From positions 20,091,437 to 20,155,436 of the forward strand of contig RSEF01000004.1 of NCBI GenBank assembly GCA_003993805.1: 64,000 nucleotides of DNA. Reading direction: 5' to 3'. Positions 46,519-60,550 of the stretch are shown here, piece by piece. Source of the DNA: Himantopus leucocephalus. Taxonomy: Eukaryota; Chordata; Aves; Charadriiformes; Recurvirostridae. The notes under the pieces were generated by a model. That model did not search any database, was not told the origin of the DNA, and was given only the letters and a program-made list of their open reading frames with translations. The translations under genes were made by a program, and so were the position numbers. Positions within the stretch are counted from its first letter, which is position 1, and every line of letters starts with the position of its first letter.

Positions 46519-49500
46519 CAATAAAATGCACCGTAGTGTATAGGGCTTTATTAAACCATTGCAGCTTCTCTGTGCTGGAGGATGCTAACACTTGAAGTGT
46601 TGCATTACTAGAGTAACTAACTACAAAAAATAAAAAAAAAATCAGTAGGATGATTTCTTTAAAAGAGACAGTGGCATATGTGTGTTCAGAATTAGAGGTT
46701 TAAACTTTTAATGAGGTGGGTTTCTTCTTTTGGAGTACTAACTGGAGAAAAAAAAGGGACTAAGTATGCAGTATTACATCCTGATACATACCACATATGT
46801 TGAAAGGCTGATACTGTAACAAGTGGAATATAGGAGCTTTGTAGGACCTGTGTGCATGCTTAGAGCTGCACCTGGCTCATTCTCAGCGTGCCTCTCTGTG
46901 CTGTAAGCCCTTTCTCAGGACATAAGGTTTCCTGGGCTTCTGCACACACTCGCTGAGTTTTGGGAGCGTAGATTAGCTTCACTGCAACTATTGAAAGGAT
47001 TAACCAATGCATAGCAAAAAAAAAATAGGCATGTTATAAACTACATAAAAGAATGGAGCTGAGGTTCTTTGCAAGAGTGTGTTTGTGTGAGGAATGAGGG
47101 AAGGAAGGAGGAGGAGGGGAAAGTGAAAAGTTTTGCAAAGCCACTAGCTTTGCCAGCACTCAGAAGGTGGATAGAAGAGTGCTGCTGCATTTGTGGAGAG
47201 TGGGTTGTTCGTTCAGTGTGCTGTTCCTCACAGCCTGGGTTTGAATCTTGGGCTGTGTCCTCATGATGCCTTGCAAGAGGAAGGGAGCTTGCCTCTGGGA
47301 ACACGGGAGCTTTGGCTGAGCACAATGCTAACCAAGGTAAACAAACAGCGCCCAGCTAGCCTGGAGCCTGGGCTGAGTATCTTTTTTCTTTCTTTTTTTT
47401 TTTTTTTCCTTCCGTGGAAAACTTTGTGGAGAACTGCAGAACAAGGAAAATAAGTAGAAGTTGGAAAAAAGCTTATATGGCAAAATTGTCAAGTGAATGG
47501 AGGCCTTGTTGGCTGCAGAGCCAGCCTCTCGTCATCCAGGCACAGCAAACTGGGGCTGCCACAGTTGTCCTCCCACTGTGTACAGGGCTCTGGTTTTTAC
47601 TGGGGGACTCAGGCAGCTTTTGGGGCTTACAGCAGCCCATATAACACCTGGGAACTCCTGTGAAGTAGACCGCAATGGGACTTGTGAAATTTTTGTCCCT
47701 ACAAACTCTGCACTGGTGAGAAGAGGAGGGAAAAGCTGGGCTTGGTGGCCCAAGGGAGGGGACTTGTGCCAGAGACATGGGTTTACTCAAGAAGAGCAAA
47801 GAGATACTGAGGAGATTAGAAGTGAAAATTTCAAGCAGTTGGACAGAGAAAGCTCTTTTCTAAATACAAAAAGGGGCTGGCAAAGCAACTGAATTCCTTC
47901 TGTTTCCAGACCTTTTTTTTTTTTTTTTTTTCATGCCGCAGAATCAGGGATTTGGCTCAGCATGTTCAAGGGGAAACCTCAGGTTGCAGGCTTTGCAGTG
48001 TGCGTGTAAGCTGCAGGGGACATGGAGGCAGAACTTCTCCTCCAATTGAAAGACACTGTAGTGCCCGCAGAGCTTAGGATGCTCCAGAATCCCCACCTAC
48101 CTTCGTGAGCAATGTTGTATGCCCCCCTCGAGCTGTCAGCAAACACAAGTAAGGGACAGATTACAATTAAAAATGCACACGGTTGTTGTAATGTAGTTAA
48201 AGAGGCTCTCTGGGTCATACTCCTGTCAGCCCGGTGCTAGTGCCAGTTTCATCTCAGTGAAATGTACTGAATGAGAAAAGCAAAGCCCTTTCTGGAGTGC
48301 AGCTTTGTTGGGCTTTGCTCTCTGTCGTCTCTGACTTGCCTCAAAGCAGGGCTGAACTCCTGAAGTTTGAGTTGGCAGCTCTGGCCCCAGGTCTTCGCCT
48401 CCTGCCCTTGAGAGGGGTCATTTTGCTGCTGGCAGCGATGGGTGTAAGGTGCTGCCGGGGGTGTCTGATCATCATCCTGCGATGGGTGCCAGGCAGAGCC
48501 CTGGTGGCAGTGGGTCGGCAGCACTTGAGAGCAAAGGTCTTGCCACGTCGCTCTCACGGGGCAGCACTGTGGAAGCCGGGGGGACTGCTCTCAAGGTAAA
48601 GAGGATTTGCATCAGCAAAGCAAGGATGAATGCTGGTTCTTTGCCTCGAGCAAGCTTCCCTAGTGTTTGAAGACTTTGAGCCTGATGCTGGGAGGTCATT
48701 TGACTGACTTGCACATTTCTGCAGTACCTAGATGAGTGCTTGCTGAATTTCATTATGTAGCTTCTATTCAAGGCAGAAACCAAAACCAGAGTATAATTAA
48801 TATATAAAAGCCTCTTTTCTTTGCCTCAGGCTTTTTTCTAGTTTGTTTGTTTCAGTACATCTCAATGTGTATTTCTCTTGGTTCACTGACTCCAAACCAA
48901 TGGCTGGCATCAATACATAAAGCCTTGCAATTACTTTTGTCTCTTTCATGTGTGACTGCCTCAGAAATGGTGGCTCAGAGCACTAGAAATGTCAGCTACA
49001 AGCAGTTCTGGGGCCTACAGATCTCCTTGTTGGGGCAGAGCTGTAATAAAGCTTTGGCAGTAGGATGAGTTTGTTCTTCTGAGTGCAGGAGACTGATGGT
49101 GGCTGCAACTATTTTCAAATAAGGTTATCTCCTGGACTTGATCCTTTAGCTGTCTGTCACTCTGATTTCTGAAAAAAGGGGTGTATGTTCCTTGGTTTTG
49201 GGGGGTATTTGTATAGAATAAATAGAGGGTTCTTCACACAGCTTTGATTAAAAACAAAGATGAGGTTGGCGTTGCTTTGAGAACTGCTGAGCAACAGGCT
49301 TAACTAAAACTGCTTAAGCTGAGGGGTCTCAAAATATTGAGGAGTGAGAGGGATTGCTGATGAATGGAGTCTCTGGGGTTATCTCCCTCCCCCAAAGTAA
49401 TCCCGTTAATAATCCTCTTGAATCATGTGGAGTATTCAGAAGTGGCAGCTGCACAAACCTTTTCGGACCATGGCTTGTTTTATATGTCAGTGCATTTAAA

Positions 49501-52145
49501 TTAGTGCTTGGTCAAAAAGTCTATGTTCCAAATTCTGTAGCTGCCATGATATAAATATATTTTTTTTCTTCCTGTCTCTGATGACCTTAAGTCTAGGATG
49601 CTGAGGGTTACCAGTAAGGCTAGCAGCCTTTCTCCACCTGGTATCATCCTGGTTGAGACCAGAGATTTTCAGAGGTTTGCAAAACCCTGTTGTCTCTTGC
49701 CTGAAATAATGCCTTTGCCTAGTGGTTCCTTATTTATGATTTGTCAAAAGCATAAAATTGTATTCCATTTCCTTCCACTTTCCTGTGCTTTAAGTGAGTC
49801 CTCTTACCAGGCTGGCCAAGCAGCCTGTCCCCTGTCCTACATCTCCTTAAAGTCCTGAAATTTTGAGTTTTACAGATACTGTGCAGATAACATGGTGTGA
49901 TGTATTAAGTGCACAATGGCACAACTGCAGTCCCCGTGTTTTTCCTTTTAAAAGTGCTTCTTTGTCCTGGAACGCTTGTCTAAATGTGGAGTAGCGTCTG
50001 AGAGTTTGTGGTTTTATCTTGAGATATTTCACATGAGTTCACACTTGGTTAACTTAAATACGTCTGCCCAGTATTTTGAGATATAATAGGTCAGTGAGGT
50101 TCACTCTGATTTTCTTCTTGACTTGGTTAAATACATAACTGCAGCTTAAGGGCATCAATCTTAAATAGAAACTTGGTGAAATGAGATGCCAACAAGAGTG
50201 GATGTGGATAGTGGTGGTTCTGCTTTATGGGAGCTCGTAGGATCCCAGCAGGGCCAGTCCAGATTCAGGACTTCTGTTTATCAGGAAACTGCACACATTA
50301 AATTTAGTTTCTGTTCCAGTTCAAAACAAAACCTCACCTTTACAAAACAAATCTTTCAAGGCTTTTAGATATGGGAAATAAGATTTTACGTTAAAGGCTG
50401 ATGTGTTCCTGAAGGATTTCCAAGTGTAGAATTTTCCTTTATGCTTTTGTGTATGTTGTTTTTATGTTACATTGAAAAGAGGCCAAGCATGCTACAAAAT
50501 AATCTTTTAAGAAAGGAAGAGACCATAAAACAAAATTCTAAATTTGATGTGGAAATGAATAATTCTTTTTATGACCCCAAAATTTCCATAAATAAGGGTC
50601 ACTTGCAAGTATTTGTCTCACTAGAATTACAAAAACCGTGATGGGTTGACTCCATCAGCAACTTCAACCAAAAACCACATAAAAAAGCCGTCTGCCTAGC
50701 CCTTGAATCGCAGTCTGTACGATGCTGCCATGTTTCAGCGGGGATCAGTGTCAATGCGAGGAAGGGCTCCCGAGTGAAAGAGGAATGTGATATTAAGAAT
50801 GTCAATATTTCACTTTCTAAATTGAAATTCTTGGTAGTGTTGAGATAATCCATATGTCTTAATCAACTCCTGGTGTTTGAGTGGGAGGAAGCTAACACAG
50901 TAACTAGTTGAGGAGGAGGAGCAGTTAGTCAAAATAACTGCTTCTCTCCCTGAGGACTTTTGGGTTCTGGAAATATTTAACAGATGAAATAGCAAGAGCA
51001 GCTGTCCTAAGGGAACTATCAGAGAGGCGTTTGACATTGCGAATCATATAGATTGCTAAATGAATGTTTTGTCTGTAGAGGGCCTGAGGTGTGATAGCGC
51101 GGGAGCGGAGTTGGGGGATTTGTCTGGCTGCTGTGATCTCAAACCGCAGCGTGTCAATGGCAGCTCCAACGGTGCGGGCTGCGCCTGCCCACCCAGCGCT
51201 CTGGAGAGGGCTTTTGGGGACACGTATCTGATGGGGCCCCCGCTGCTTGCCTTGCCTTTTGAAATTATCCCAAGGTGCGAGTCTCCAGAGCGGCAAGTGG
51301 GGGATGCTGTCTGCAGTCCAAGGTGGTTGTGCCTCTGGGGGGTTTTGCTGCCCATCGCTGGGGTAGCAGTAGGGGTAAGTGAGGCACCCCATGCCTGTCT
51401 GCTGTCTGGCCTCTGCCATCCCTTAAGGGTCAGATCTGGGTGGAAATTCAGATGGCTCCCCAACAGATATGGGGGGCAGGAGAGTGTCCCCCACAGTAGC
51501 GCATTGCCTTTTCCTAGGGAGAGAGCGCCCATGTGTCCCCAGCTCCTTGTGTCACAGGGTCGCTGCTCTCCTGGAGCTCTCCGGCTCTGCTGCCGGAGTT
51601 TTCCCTGCCCACCTGGGGATGGCCTGCTGCCTCAGAATTAATAATTTAACTGATTATGAAGGCACGTTGGCAGATACCGTAGTACCTGTCAAATCTAACT
51701 GCCTGTAAATTTAATTAGTGTGCAAAAACTGGCTTTGGAGTATACCAAAACTTAATTAGTCAGCATCTTAAGATTGTTAGCGTACTCTCCAGGGTAATAA
51801 TATCCAAAAAAGGGTACGTGAAGGCTGTGATAAAATAATTAAAAGTATAAGATCCTCATGGCATGTTTTCTTTAGTACTCATCTCTGCTGCGTATGAATC
51901 GGGATGGAGGAATAAGAACAGCAGCAGCTTGGAGCTGGGCTCTGATAGTGGGTTTCTTCCCTCAGTAGTGGAGGAACAATTAATTAGCAAGCGCGGTGGC
52001 TCAGGTCAGCTCAGTCCTATGCAGAGGATTAAGCCCATCTTTGGGAGAATCCTGTGTGTTTCGCCATGATGCATCTACCTGCTGGTGGGGAAAACCCCCA
52101 CTCTTTACAAAAGTATAGACTAGTAATTAAGAATTTGAGACAGAG
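46519..52145. other. No supported gene; scattered poly-T tracts
   Basis: T runs lie at 47393-47407 and 47913-47931. A GC-richer patch at 48.3-48.6 kb gives a 100-codon ORF between splice-like sites (acceptor ending about 48348, donor CTCAAG/GTAAAG at 48594). Its predicted product looks like low-constraint translation of GC-rich DNA. The 50.9-51.6 kb patch is similar. Confidence 0.4.
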
Positions 52146-52413
52146 TAGAATAGACTATTTCAGTTGCAAGGGACCTACAATGATCATGTAGTCCAACTGC
52201 CTGACCAAGTTAAAGCATGTTATTAAGAACATTGTCCAAATGCCTCTTAAACACTGACAGGCTTGGGGCATCGACCACCTCTCTGGGAAGTCTGTTCTAG
52301 TGTTTGACCACCCTCTTGGTAAAGAAATGCTTCCTAATGTCCAGTCTAACCCTCCTCAGTTGCAGCTTTGAACCATTTCCATATGTCCTGTCATTGCATG
52401 CTAGGGAGAAGAT
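52146..52413 (-). mobile_element. CR1 LINE 3' fragment, minus orientation
   Basis: Read on the plus strand, the copy shows the reverse complement of the CR1 3' end. The order is GAATAGACTATTTCAGTTG, AAGGGACCTACAATGATCAT, TAGTCCAACTGCCTGACCA, CTTGGGGCATCGACCACCTC, AGTGTTTGACCACCCTCTTG and ATGTCCTGTCATTGCATGC. The element's 3' terminus is therefore on the left. It is 5'-truncated at about 270 bp and encodes no intact protein. It looks less diverged than the copy at 8720-9285. Confidence 0.9.
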
Positions 52414-53917
52414 TTGAGGACTGTGTAGTGGTTGGGTGGTTTGTAACTGGATCGATGGGGAAGTCTGTAATGAATGTATTAAGCCTTTCAAATGAGGTAA
52501 TTTGGGAGAGAAATCAGAAATTCTTCAGGAGTATTATGAGCGGTCTGAGCGGTGATGACTTGTCCTAGGCTTGTCCCCATCAGAACAAAGCACTTCAGGT
52601 GTCAGAGCTGCTTCTGGGTTACTGCAGTGGCTTTGCAGCAAAAGGCCGACGGCTCCCTACCCAGAAAGGAAAGCTGGTTTAATGTTTGTCTGCATAGTCC
52701 TGCCACACAGTGCTTACATGGAGAGAAGGATGCGTGACTTGTAGCCAGTGTTACTACCGAGAGGTTTTTTTACACTGTGATGGGATGGCATAGTGTGGCA
52801 GTGACTCACTGCAGGTTGTTTGAAAGGAAGGGAATGGGATTTAGTAACACTGATTGTGCCCCATCTGTCACACCCCAGAGCTGCACACACTTTTCTTCCT
52901 AATGTTCTGCTTCAGCCCTAAGCTGCTGCAAAATACTTATCCCAATGACCTGTGTTTTTGTGGGAATAGACTCTCCTCTGAATGGAGCATGGACTAAAAT
53001 GAAAGCAACAAAAATTTCTTAGAGCAGCCCTGGGCCTGACTGCAGTTTGTTGCTAGATGCTTGGCCTCTGAGTGCTCCTTGTCTCTCATTATCCCCATGC
53101 ATCATGGGGAAAGAAGGAAACAATGAACTTTCTGATCCCTGAAAGAATATGTAAAAGTCAACTGTGACTAAGAAATGTCTGGAGGCTGAAATCACTTATC
53201 CACTTACATCCGAAAATGAAGGAATCAATAAAACATACTTTGGCTTTTCCTTATCTTCCCCAGAGGATGCTTTATAATCCCATTCCCTCTCCCATCTACA
53301 GCAAGAGAGTGAGTTCAGTTCCTGAGCCTTGCAAACCTGATGGAGGACATATTTTGGAGGCACCTGAAACTCTTCCAGCTGCCAGTGCCAAACGCAGGTG
53401 CCACAGCCTCCCTAAATATTTGTGCCATGGGTCTCACCTGGCCAGCCGGGTGGTCCTGCCTCCCTCCCAGGCAGTGTAGAACTGGAGTAGTGAATGGGTG
53501 ATCTGCTCTGGTACTGGGAGAGAGAAAACACATTGCCCATCAGTACTGGACTGCCTCCCTGGACTGGTGTCTCCAGCATTGTCTGGACACCCTGTTTGAC
53601 AGCACGGGACTAGTGGAATTATGCCTTGGGAAGGAGCCTGGTCCGTAGCAAAGAGTTTCTCCAGGGCTGGTGTTTCATTGAGTGGGACCATGTTTCACAG
53701 TGTAATGAACAGCCCAGTGCAACCTTGTAGAGTTTTCCTCTAATTCCTGTATTACCAGTGGGCATCGTACCCATGTGAGCTGGGGTTTGCCATTTGGGGA
53801 GCTGGCGTAGGGAAAAAATGAGGAAGGGAAGAAAGGCTGGGTGCTGTGTGTGTGCCTGCATATGTGCAAACATCTTTTCTCCTGGATTTAATATGCATCT
53901 CTTGAGTTTCCCTTTAG

Positions 53918-54063
53918 TTTCTAATGAACCTGAAAGATCAAAGCAGAATTTATGTGCAAAGGCTCCGTATCACACGCACAAAGTTGGCTTGCAACTCACA
54001 CTGGACCTGCTGAAAAGATATGAAGATCTGTTGACAATCCTCTGCAGAATTGGAAGCTTGTAG
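53918..54063 (+). CDS. Possible terminal exon, phase-compatible
   Basis: The acceptor GAGTTTCCCTTTAG ends at 53917. Read in phase 1 (the overhang left by the 34104 donor), the frame is open for 48 codons to TAG at 54061-54063. The peptide is hydrophilic at first and then leucine-rich, ending near LLTILCRIGSL. Two different phase-1 acceptors (39205 and 53918) cannot both follow exon 2 directly unless by alternative splicing. Chance openness at this length is about 10 percent, and no polyadenylation signal lies close behind. Confidence 0.13.
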
Positions 54064-54962
54064 TGGTACTGGACCAGAACTGTGCTTAGCTTTGGGGTTT
54101 TGCTGTGACTATCTCATGTAACATCCAGCGAAAGTCCAGCTATCTTAAAGTCTATGGAAATTTGAGATTGACTTTGGTAAAACCAGTATTTTATGTGGTT
54201 TTTCATCACAGGCTTGTGACAAAGTAAAGAATGACTGACAGGTTTCAGTAAACTACCAGATTTCTGAGAGACAGCCTGCATACTGCTGAGTGGGCCTAAT
54301 TTAATGAACTGAGGGATGCCACGTAATCTAACTGCTTATTATGTTAAGAGGCAGCAGATAATCTAATGATCCGCGGGTGGCTGTTTTGATTTTACTGGGT
54401 GAAGTTAAATACATGCTTAACTCTACCAAACCGAGCAGTGTTTCTTTCAGTGCTAGAATTAGTACAGATGTCACTTCACCAGTTACAGGTATTTAGTCTT
54501 TTGGCCTGACCACGCATGACGTAGGATGACTGGTCTTGAGCCATCACATTAGCTGTGAGGCCCTTCCTGGAGGTGGTGGGACCTGGGGTTTGCCTGGTAG
54601 CCCCCTCCTCACGTGCAGAAGTTGGGGGTGGCAGTGCTGGGGTGCTGGCAGGAGCCCTCCCAGCTCGGCCAGCTGGCGGGGTGCTGCGGGTGCCTGTCAG
54701 GATGGGGCAGCCTCAGGCTTCCAGGGATCTTTATTTTTGTGACCAAGAGCTCCCTGCTTTAGCAAAAGTGATGGCGAGGATGTGCCTGGGTTTCTCACTG
54801 AAAACCAGCAAATGTGATTTTTATTTTTTATTAAGAACACCTGGTAATTTCCTGCCTTCATTTGCATGTATAGGTGCTCTGATCAGCTGGAGAAGTGCGT
54901 GTATCATTTGTTATTTATTTTTGTGGAATGCTTACGTATATAAAAAAGTACCTATTCACAGC

Positions 54963-54995
54963 CTGTAATCAGGCTGTAATCATGGCCTGTAATCA
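54963..54995 (+). promoter_or_regulatory. Three close copies of CTGTAATCA
   Basis: CTGTAATCA occurs at 54963-54971, 54974-54982 and 54987-54995. TAATCA/TGATTA is a homeodomain-type core. An AT-only stretch rich in ATTAAT follows. It could be an enhancer fragment or a small decayed repeat. Confidence 0.25.
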
Positions 54996-57900
54996 CAATC
55001 AATAAATTAATAGATTAATTAATAAATTAACGTCAACGAAATATGAGTTTTCTATTGATTGTATGTCTGTTTATTGATTTTGGTGCCTGGAAATGCCAGC
55101 CTCATCATTGGGTGTATCTTTAAAGGAGCAAGCTGAATTTTAACGGTATTTGTGTCTGGCACTTCAGAACACTACTCTTCTGGTGTGTGCCCTGCTCCCC
55201 TTTCTGGCAGTGTTAATGTTATTGATATAAACTGTTTCCAATCTTTTAATTGGTTTTGGTTCTGTTCAATCTAACTGTAATGTAATTTTTTTTGTTTAAA
55301 ATTTCACTCATGCTTACCATATGGTGAGTATCATTTATACATAAAAGCTTCTTGCTGTTTTACCTTTGGAAATCATTAGGGCCTTCACAGTGAGAACTTC
55401 CTAACCATCTGCTAACCTCTCAAATCTCGTGTTAATGTAGACATCTGCAGTTGTGACTCCAGGGTTATTAAACAGCGAAGTCCAGTCGAATGCCCTTGTG
55501 CCTGGCTTTCCAAAAATCAGCACTGCAGAAAGTGATCGCTTTAGTCGCAACAAAAGCCATGAAATTTGCACACGCGGTGGGCAGATGCGTGCCCCTCCAC
55601 TCACCCTCCTGTGGGTCCTACCGCACAAGCAGAACAAGTGGATTTGGCTGAGGGGACACAGCCATCCCAATTAGCTATGACTTCAGATTGATGTCCTGTA
55701 ATCCTTTAATGCTAGAGAGGCTCCAGCATTAGACCCCATGCTAATCCATTTTTAGAATGTGCATCATGCACAAAGAAGATTATGCCACTTTAAAATGAGC
55801 TAATTGTTTGTAGTTAATCAGAGTATCCCTCAAATTACAGAAGAAAATGCTGTAGGTTGAATTCGTGGCCTCGATTAAGTCAGCAGCAAAATTCTCCCTG
55901 GCTGCAGTAGTGCAAGGTTGGAGAGCTGGAGCACGCTTACCTTGTAACGTCTCTGGCTCTGGCTGCCTCGCAGCATACTTTGTATTCTGTCATTTGGGGC
56001 ATTTTGGTTTTATTTTGCTTTTTTTTCTGTCAACTTTTTGTATGCAAATATTTGTCAATGAGGAGGAAGAGGTGGCTCCTGGTAACCTCTGATCATGCAG
56101 TACCTGAAAACAATGGAGCTAATTACAAAATGTAAATGTCTAATGTTTCCAGTGTTAGAGACTTGACACTCTTCATCTGAGGGCTGTGTAAATTGCCGGT
56201 GAAGACAAATGGATAATTTGAAAGCCATACCCTTATTAAAAAAAGAAAAGGAAAAGCAAATTTCATTGTGTGGTTAATAAATGTCCATTTAATGATTTTT
56301 TTAAAAATAAGTATTACTTACTAGAGCTGTTAAAGTTGTTTATATATATTTTTGGCATTGTATTCAACCACGATAATGAAAATTAGACTTAATGTATTTG
56401 TGTTAATACTGGTCTGTTTTCCCTAAAGCAGAAAGCTTTTAAACATGTGCAATAATTTTGCTATTGAATAGCAGTGTGATGATCAGTAAAAATGTTTTAT
56501 CTTGGTAAATGATTCAGGTGATATGTTGGTCTAAAACTGATCCTTATCCACATTAGTCCTTTTCAATAACACAGCAAGAAAACAGTTTTAAAATGTAGTA
56601 GAGATTAATGGATTAAGTATAGCAGTTAAATGGTGGGATTTCTGATAAAAGTTATCTGTTATTAATGGCCCAGCAGCACGTAATAAATCTTGATGAGCTG
56701 GTAAAAATTTGGGGGAAGAAACTAACCTGGGGTGGTAGGTACAGCCGCTTCAGTGTTGCGTTTCCCCAGTCTGTCCACAGCCCGTGGCCAGGGTGGAGCA
56801 TCTGACCCACAGAAAAATAAATACATTTTTGTTATTCAGTGGTGGTGATGTAGAGCTGCTTTTTTTTTTTTTTTTAAATTGAATATCCAGTCACATGGAT
56901 TTGATTTCTGATATAGATTATTTTCTGTGATGAAAGTGAGAAAAGTTGTTCACTCTGTGGGCGATGGATAAGCTGTGTGCAGATGGACAAATGACCAATT
57001 TAGGTTACAAACGTGTCTCTTTGTTCAAGTCTACAGACAGTAAAAAGTGCATGGATTCTCTGAAAAGAGATCAGTGAAGTATCTAAAATGCTTTTTCATT
57101 TTTTTTATTTTTGACCAAATTCCATAAATGTTTTAATGCAAAGTATTTGGGTTTTGGTTACCTCAATGTATGGATTTTTTTAGGAAATTGGTGGTGATGT
57201 TTGTGTTTCTTGGGAGGATGTGGGTAGGAGGGGGGTGGCAGATGGGAAAGTCGGGAGAGGGTTATGATATACTTTTTAAAGAAAACGTAAATAGAAACGT
57301 AATTAAAAAATAAAAATGAAAGAAAAAGTGTTTCTGGAAGGATCCGTTGAAGCAGGATGGCTGTGCTCTCAAGACAAGGGTTGAGGTGCAGTTTTGGCTT
57401 CCATCATGGGTCCAGAGCCTTACTTGCTGGAGAGCAATGAGTTTTGCTTCCAGGCTGGCAGAAGCACGGATGTGAGCTATTTGTGCTTTTCTTCAGCCTG
57501 GTGTAACTCCTGCAGCCTGGCTGTGGCTAAGCGGTTCGTTAGGGAGTGTAATTGACCTTGAAATGTGCTGTGAATGTGGAGGACAAACTCTCTCACACTT
57601 TGGGGAACTTGTTTATTGCAAGTTGCTGCTTGTTCTTAAGCCTTAATTTAATTCCTTTCAAATTCCTCTTTTCAAAATCCCATAAACAAATTCATGTGGA
57701 ACAAGGAGAAATGGCAATTAAGGAGTTACGGTGGTGGGCGCTTGCCTGCGGGAGGGGTACAGAGGAGGAGGGAGCCCTGTGAGCAGGGATGTCTGCAGGG
57801 CTTTGCTCCTATAGGAAGCCCTATGGACCCAGTGCTGCTGCTGCTGTGGGCAACTGGGTCTGCAGGAACCTCCTTTCCTTTCCTTTCATGGAAAGGAGAT

Positions 57901-60502
57901 GTTAGTAGTGGAGCTGAATGGAAAGTGTAGTTGCATGTTAATTTTGCTGTAGTTATTTTACTTAAGCATCTGTCTTGCTGGTTTGAGCTTGAAATAGGGT
58001 GCAGCCCTCTGCCTCGCTCTTTGTGCTGCATGATAGGAGAGGAGCAGAGCATGCTTCCGAGGTGGCAGCACGCTCATAAAATTTTTGTGGGTTTGAAGAT
58101 GAGATCGGTGCACAATGTTCTGTTACGTGGTGAGGCAGATGTTAAAATGATCTGCATGTGATATATTATCCCTCTCCGTTCAAGCCTTTTTTGCTTCTGC
58201 CGCAGCTGTTCAGGTGAATGCACTACTATTCCTGTACTCCAGCCCCATCGTAATTTACACAGATTTTGCAGATCCCAATACGTGTGTTCCTTTAGCTCCC
58301 AGGATGAGGAAAGATAGATTTCCCTAAGGCTGTAAGGTGGCTGGGCATGATAGCTGGGGGTGGGATGGGTGGGTGAAGTGCCTTGTGCCCTCCAGGGGCT
58401 CCTCAGGTGCTTCCCCAGCCGCTGTCTGTTGCTGTGTGGAGGGGTGGACTCTGGAAGTGATCAAGCTTTCTGTTCAAGTTTAGGTCTGAAATCACTTAGC
58501 ACAAATTTTTAACTGCTAGCATCCATTATTACTTTCTCACTATTGTCCTCGGTGTTGTTTGAGACGGGGCTGTACCCATCAGCCGCTCTGAAGTCTGTGC
58601 TGGCTGAAGGGTGAGGGCATGGACAGGAGCACACATGAAGGAGTAGATGGATTATAAGTCATCTGGACACTTGAGACACTGAGACATCTTGCCTACTTGA
58701 GGATGACATTTTCAAGTGATTGTGTCTTTTACATTTTGCTTTAAAAAAACACCATTGTCTCCACCAGCAGACTTGTTTCTGGACTACATCCTGCCAATTG
58801 TACTAAGAAGTCATGCCAGTTTGTGCATATTTATTTAATTCTAGAGTCTCTTTTAAAATGGTGTAATACAATTTCAGCAGTAGAAGGTGTGTGCTTTGTC
58901 TTGTTACATCCAGAGTAAGCTGCTTAATATTACCTACCACTGTGTAATGTGACTGCTGGCAGTTTAATTAAATGAACCGTTTTTCTGCCTGAGGTTCAGC
59001 TCCTCTTGTTGCAGCAAGTTACCTTAGAAGAAAAGATGTGGTGCTTGTTGCACAGCCGGAAAATCCAGGTATAGGGAAGCAGAGACTTGTCCATTTCCAT
59101 ACTGGAGAAGGGGTTTTGATCATAGTCTACCAAGTCTCAATTGACTTCCAAGGTAAGGTTTAGGTGAGGAGTTCTGTAGAAGCCCCTTCTGGGTCCATCC
59201 TATGGTGGAAACCTTGATTTAATCTTTCTGCAGAAGGTAACACTGGCATTTTGGATGTGGCTAATCCTGCTCGGGCTTTGACCATGAGGCCAGAGAGACC
59301 TGCACCTGGTAACCCTACTGGGTGGTAAATATTCCTGTTCCCAGGGATCCCTGGAGTCTGCCTGAGTGCACCTTTGTGCGCAGTTGCTCATTTTTCATTA
59401 GACAGTGATTTGATTAGATAAAAATAAAAGTTGCTTGAGCATTCAGTTTTGCAGTGATGCATAACAAATTTATGCAGATTCGAATAGGACTAATCTGCAT
59501 GCAAAATATAAAAAATGTGATTACTAACCCGTATGCACCTGTACTGAAGTTTAATCGGGTACAAATAAGAACAGGAAGAAAGAAGCTTGACAAAATGCAC
59601 AGCCTTGAATTTGGGTATGAATTAATGCAAAGAGATCCTTATAGTGTTAATGATGCATCAGGTGTTTCCGGCGTAAATTAAATCTTTCAGTAATTTAAGA
59701 ACACTGTTATTCTTTAATTAACTTTGACTTTATTAAAAAAAAGATAATCCTACTTTCTGCAGGCTTTTCTCTGTTGACTTCCTTTAGCTATCCTGTTCTA
59801 ATGGCATTCAGTTCATGTCCGTGATCACCCTGAAAACACAGATGATTGATTCTGATCATGCGTGAATCAGTTTACAATGATTGTAGTTTTCTTCACATAA
59901 AAGAAACTTTATCAACGATAACAGTGCACTGGGAGGTCAGGACTTAAAGTCAGGAGAGCTTTAAAGAACACGTTATTACTCATTTTTATAATAATTTTGG
60001 TGTTGTTCAGTGATTCGTTCATCTAACCCTGCAGCTTGTGTTCAAGTTCAGTACTAGAGCATATCATTTGGCTGTGAAGGTTTTCATGGTCCAGGGAAGT
60101 TGGATGTCAGTGGGAGTGCATTTTACCTGATGTTTCTTGCTTCCAGGATTCTCTGAGAAGGCTGTTAATGTTCTGTGGTTGAGCAGAGGAGAGAGAATTC
60201 AGGTTGTAGAAATGAATGAGTAATGAGAAGAAAAGCTGAAAGTCAATTACCATCGCTTGCTTCTCATTCTTAGGGCATGTATCTGAGGGGAGACTCCAGC
60301 CCTTGTAGTACCCATCTTCACAAAAAAACCCCACGTCATTTTTATAATGAAGCAAGCGAAATAGAAAGTATTGCTGCCTGGTACCATTACTGTACTGAAA
60401 AGCTGGCAATGCTTGAGTTAGGTTTTGTCATGCACTGAAGCTAAGTATTTCCCTTGTAAAGGGTGCAGTGCTGGGAAAGTAACCCCCCCGCCTGGCTGAG
60501 GA

Positions 60503-60550
60503 CCCTGGGCAGCCAGCACCCTGGGCAGCCAGCACCCTGGGCAGCCAGCA
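60503..60550 (+). repeat. 16-bp minisatellite, three perfect copies
   Basis: The unit CCCTGGGCAGCCAGCA is repeated three times exactly (60503-60518, 60519-60534, 60535-60550). Perfect identity suggests recent expansion or active length variation. It lies in no supported exon. Confidence 0.9.

Larger units (their letters stand above)
52414..60502. other. Mostly AT-rich unique sequence
   Basis: No certain gene. It holds a possible terminal exon (53918-54063), a cluster of three CTGTAATCA motifs (54963-54995) next to an AT-only block (55001-55030), and a 16-base T run (56860-56875). The 55-57 kb part is very AT-rich. Confidence 0.45.

Noticed and set aside
48297..48599. 100-codon ORF between splice-like sites
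   Set aside because: The local GC-rich patch opens several frames on both strands. The predicted product looks unconstrained, and the only support is a phase match that occurs one time in three.
56668..56690. Short similarity to a miR-15/16-type seed (CAGCAGCACGTAATA)
   Set aside because: The match to the mature family is partial and no hairpin partner is visible in the flanks.
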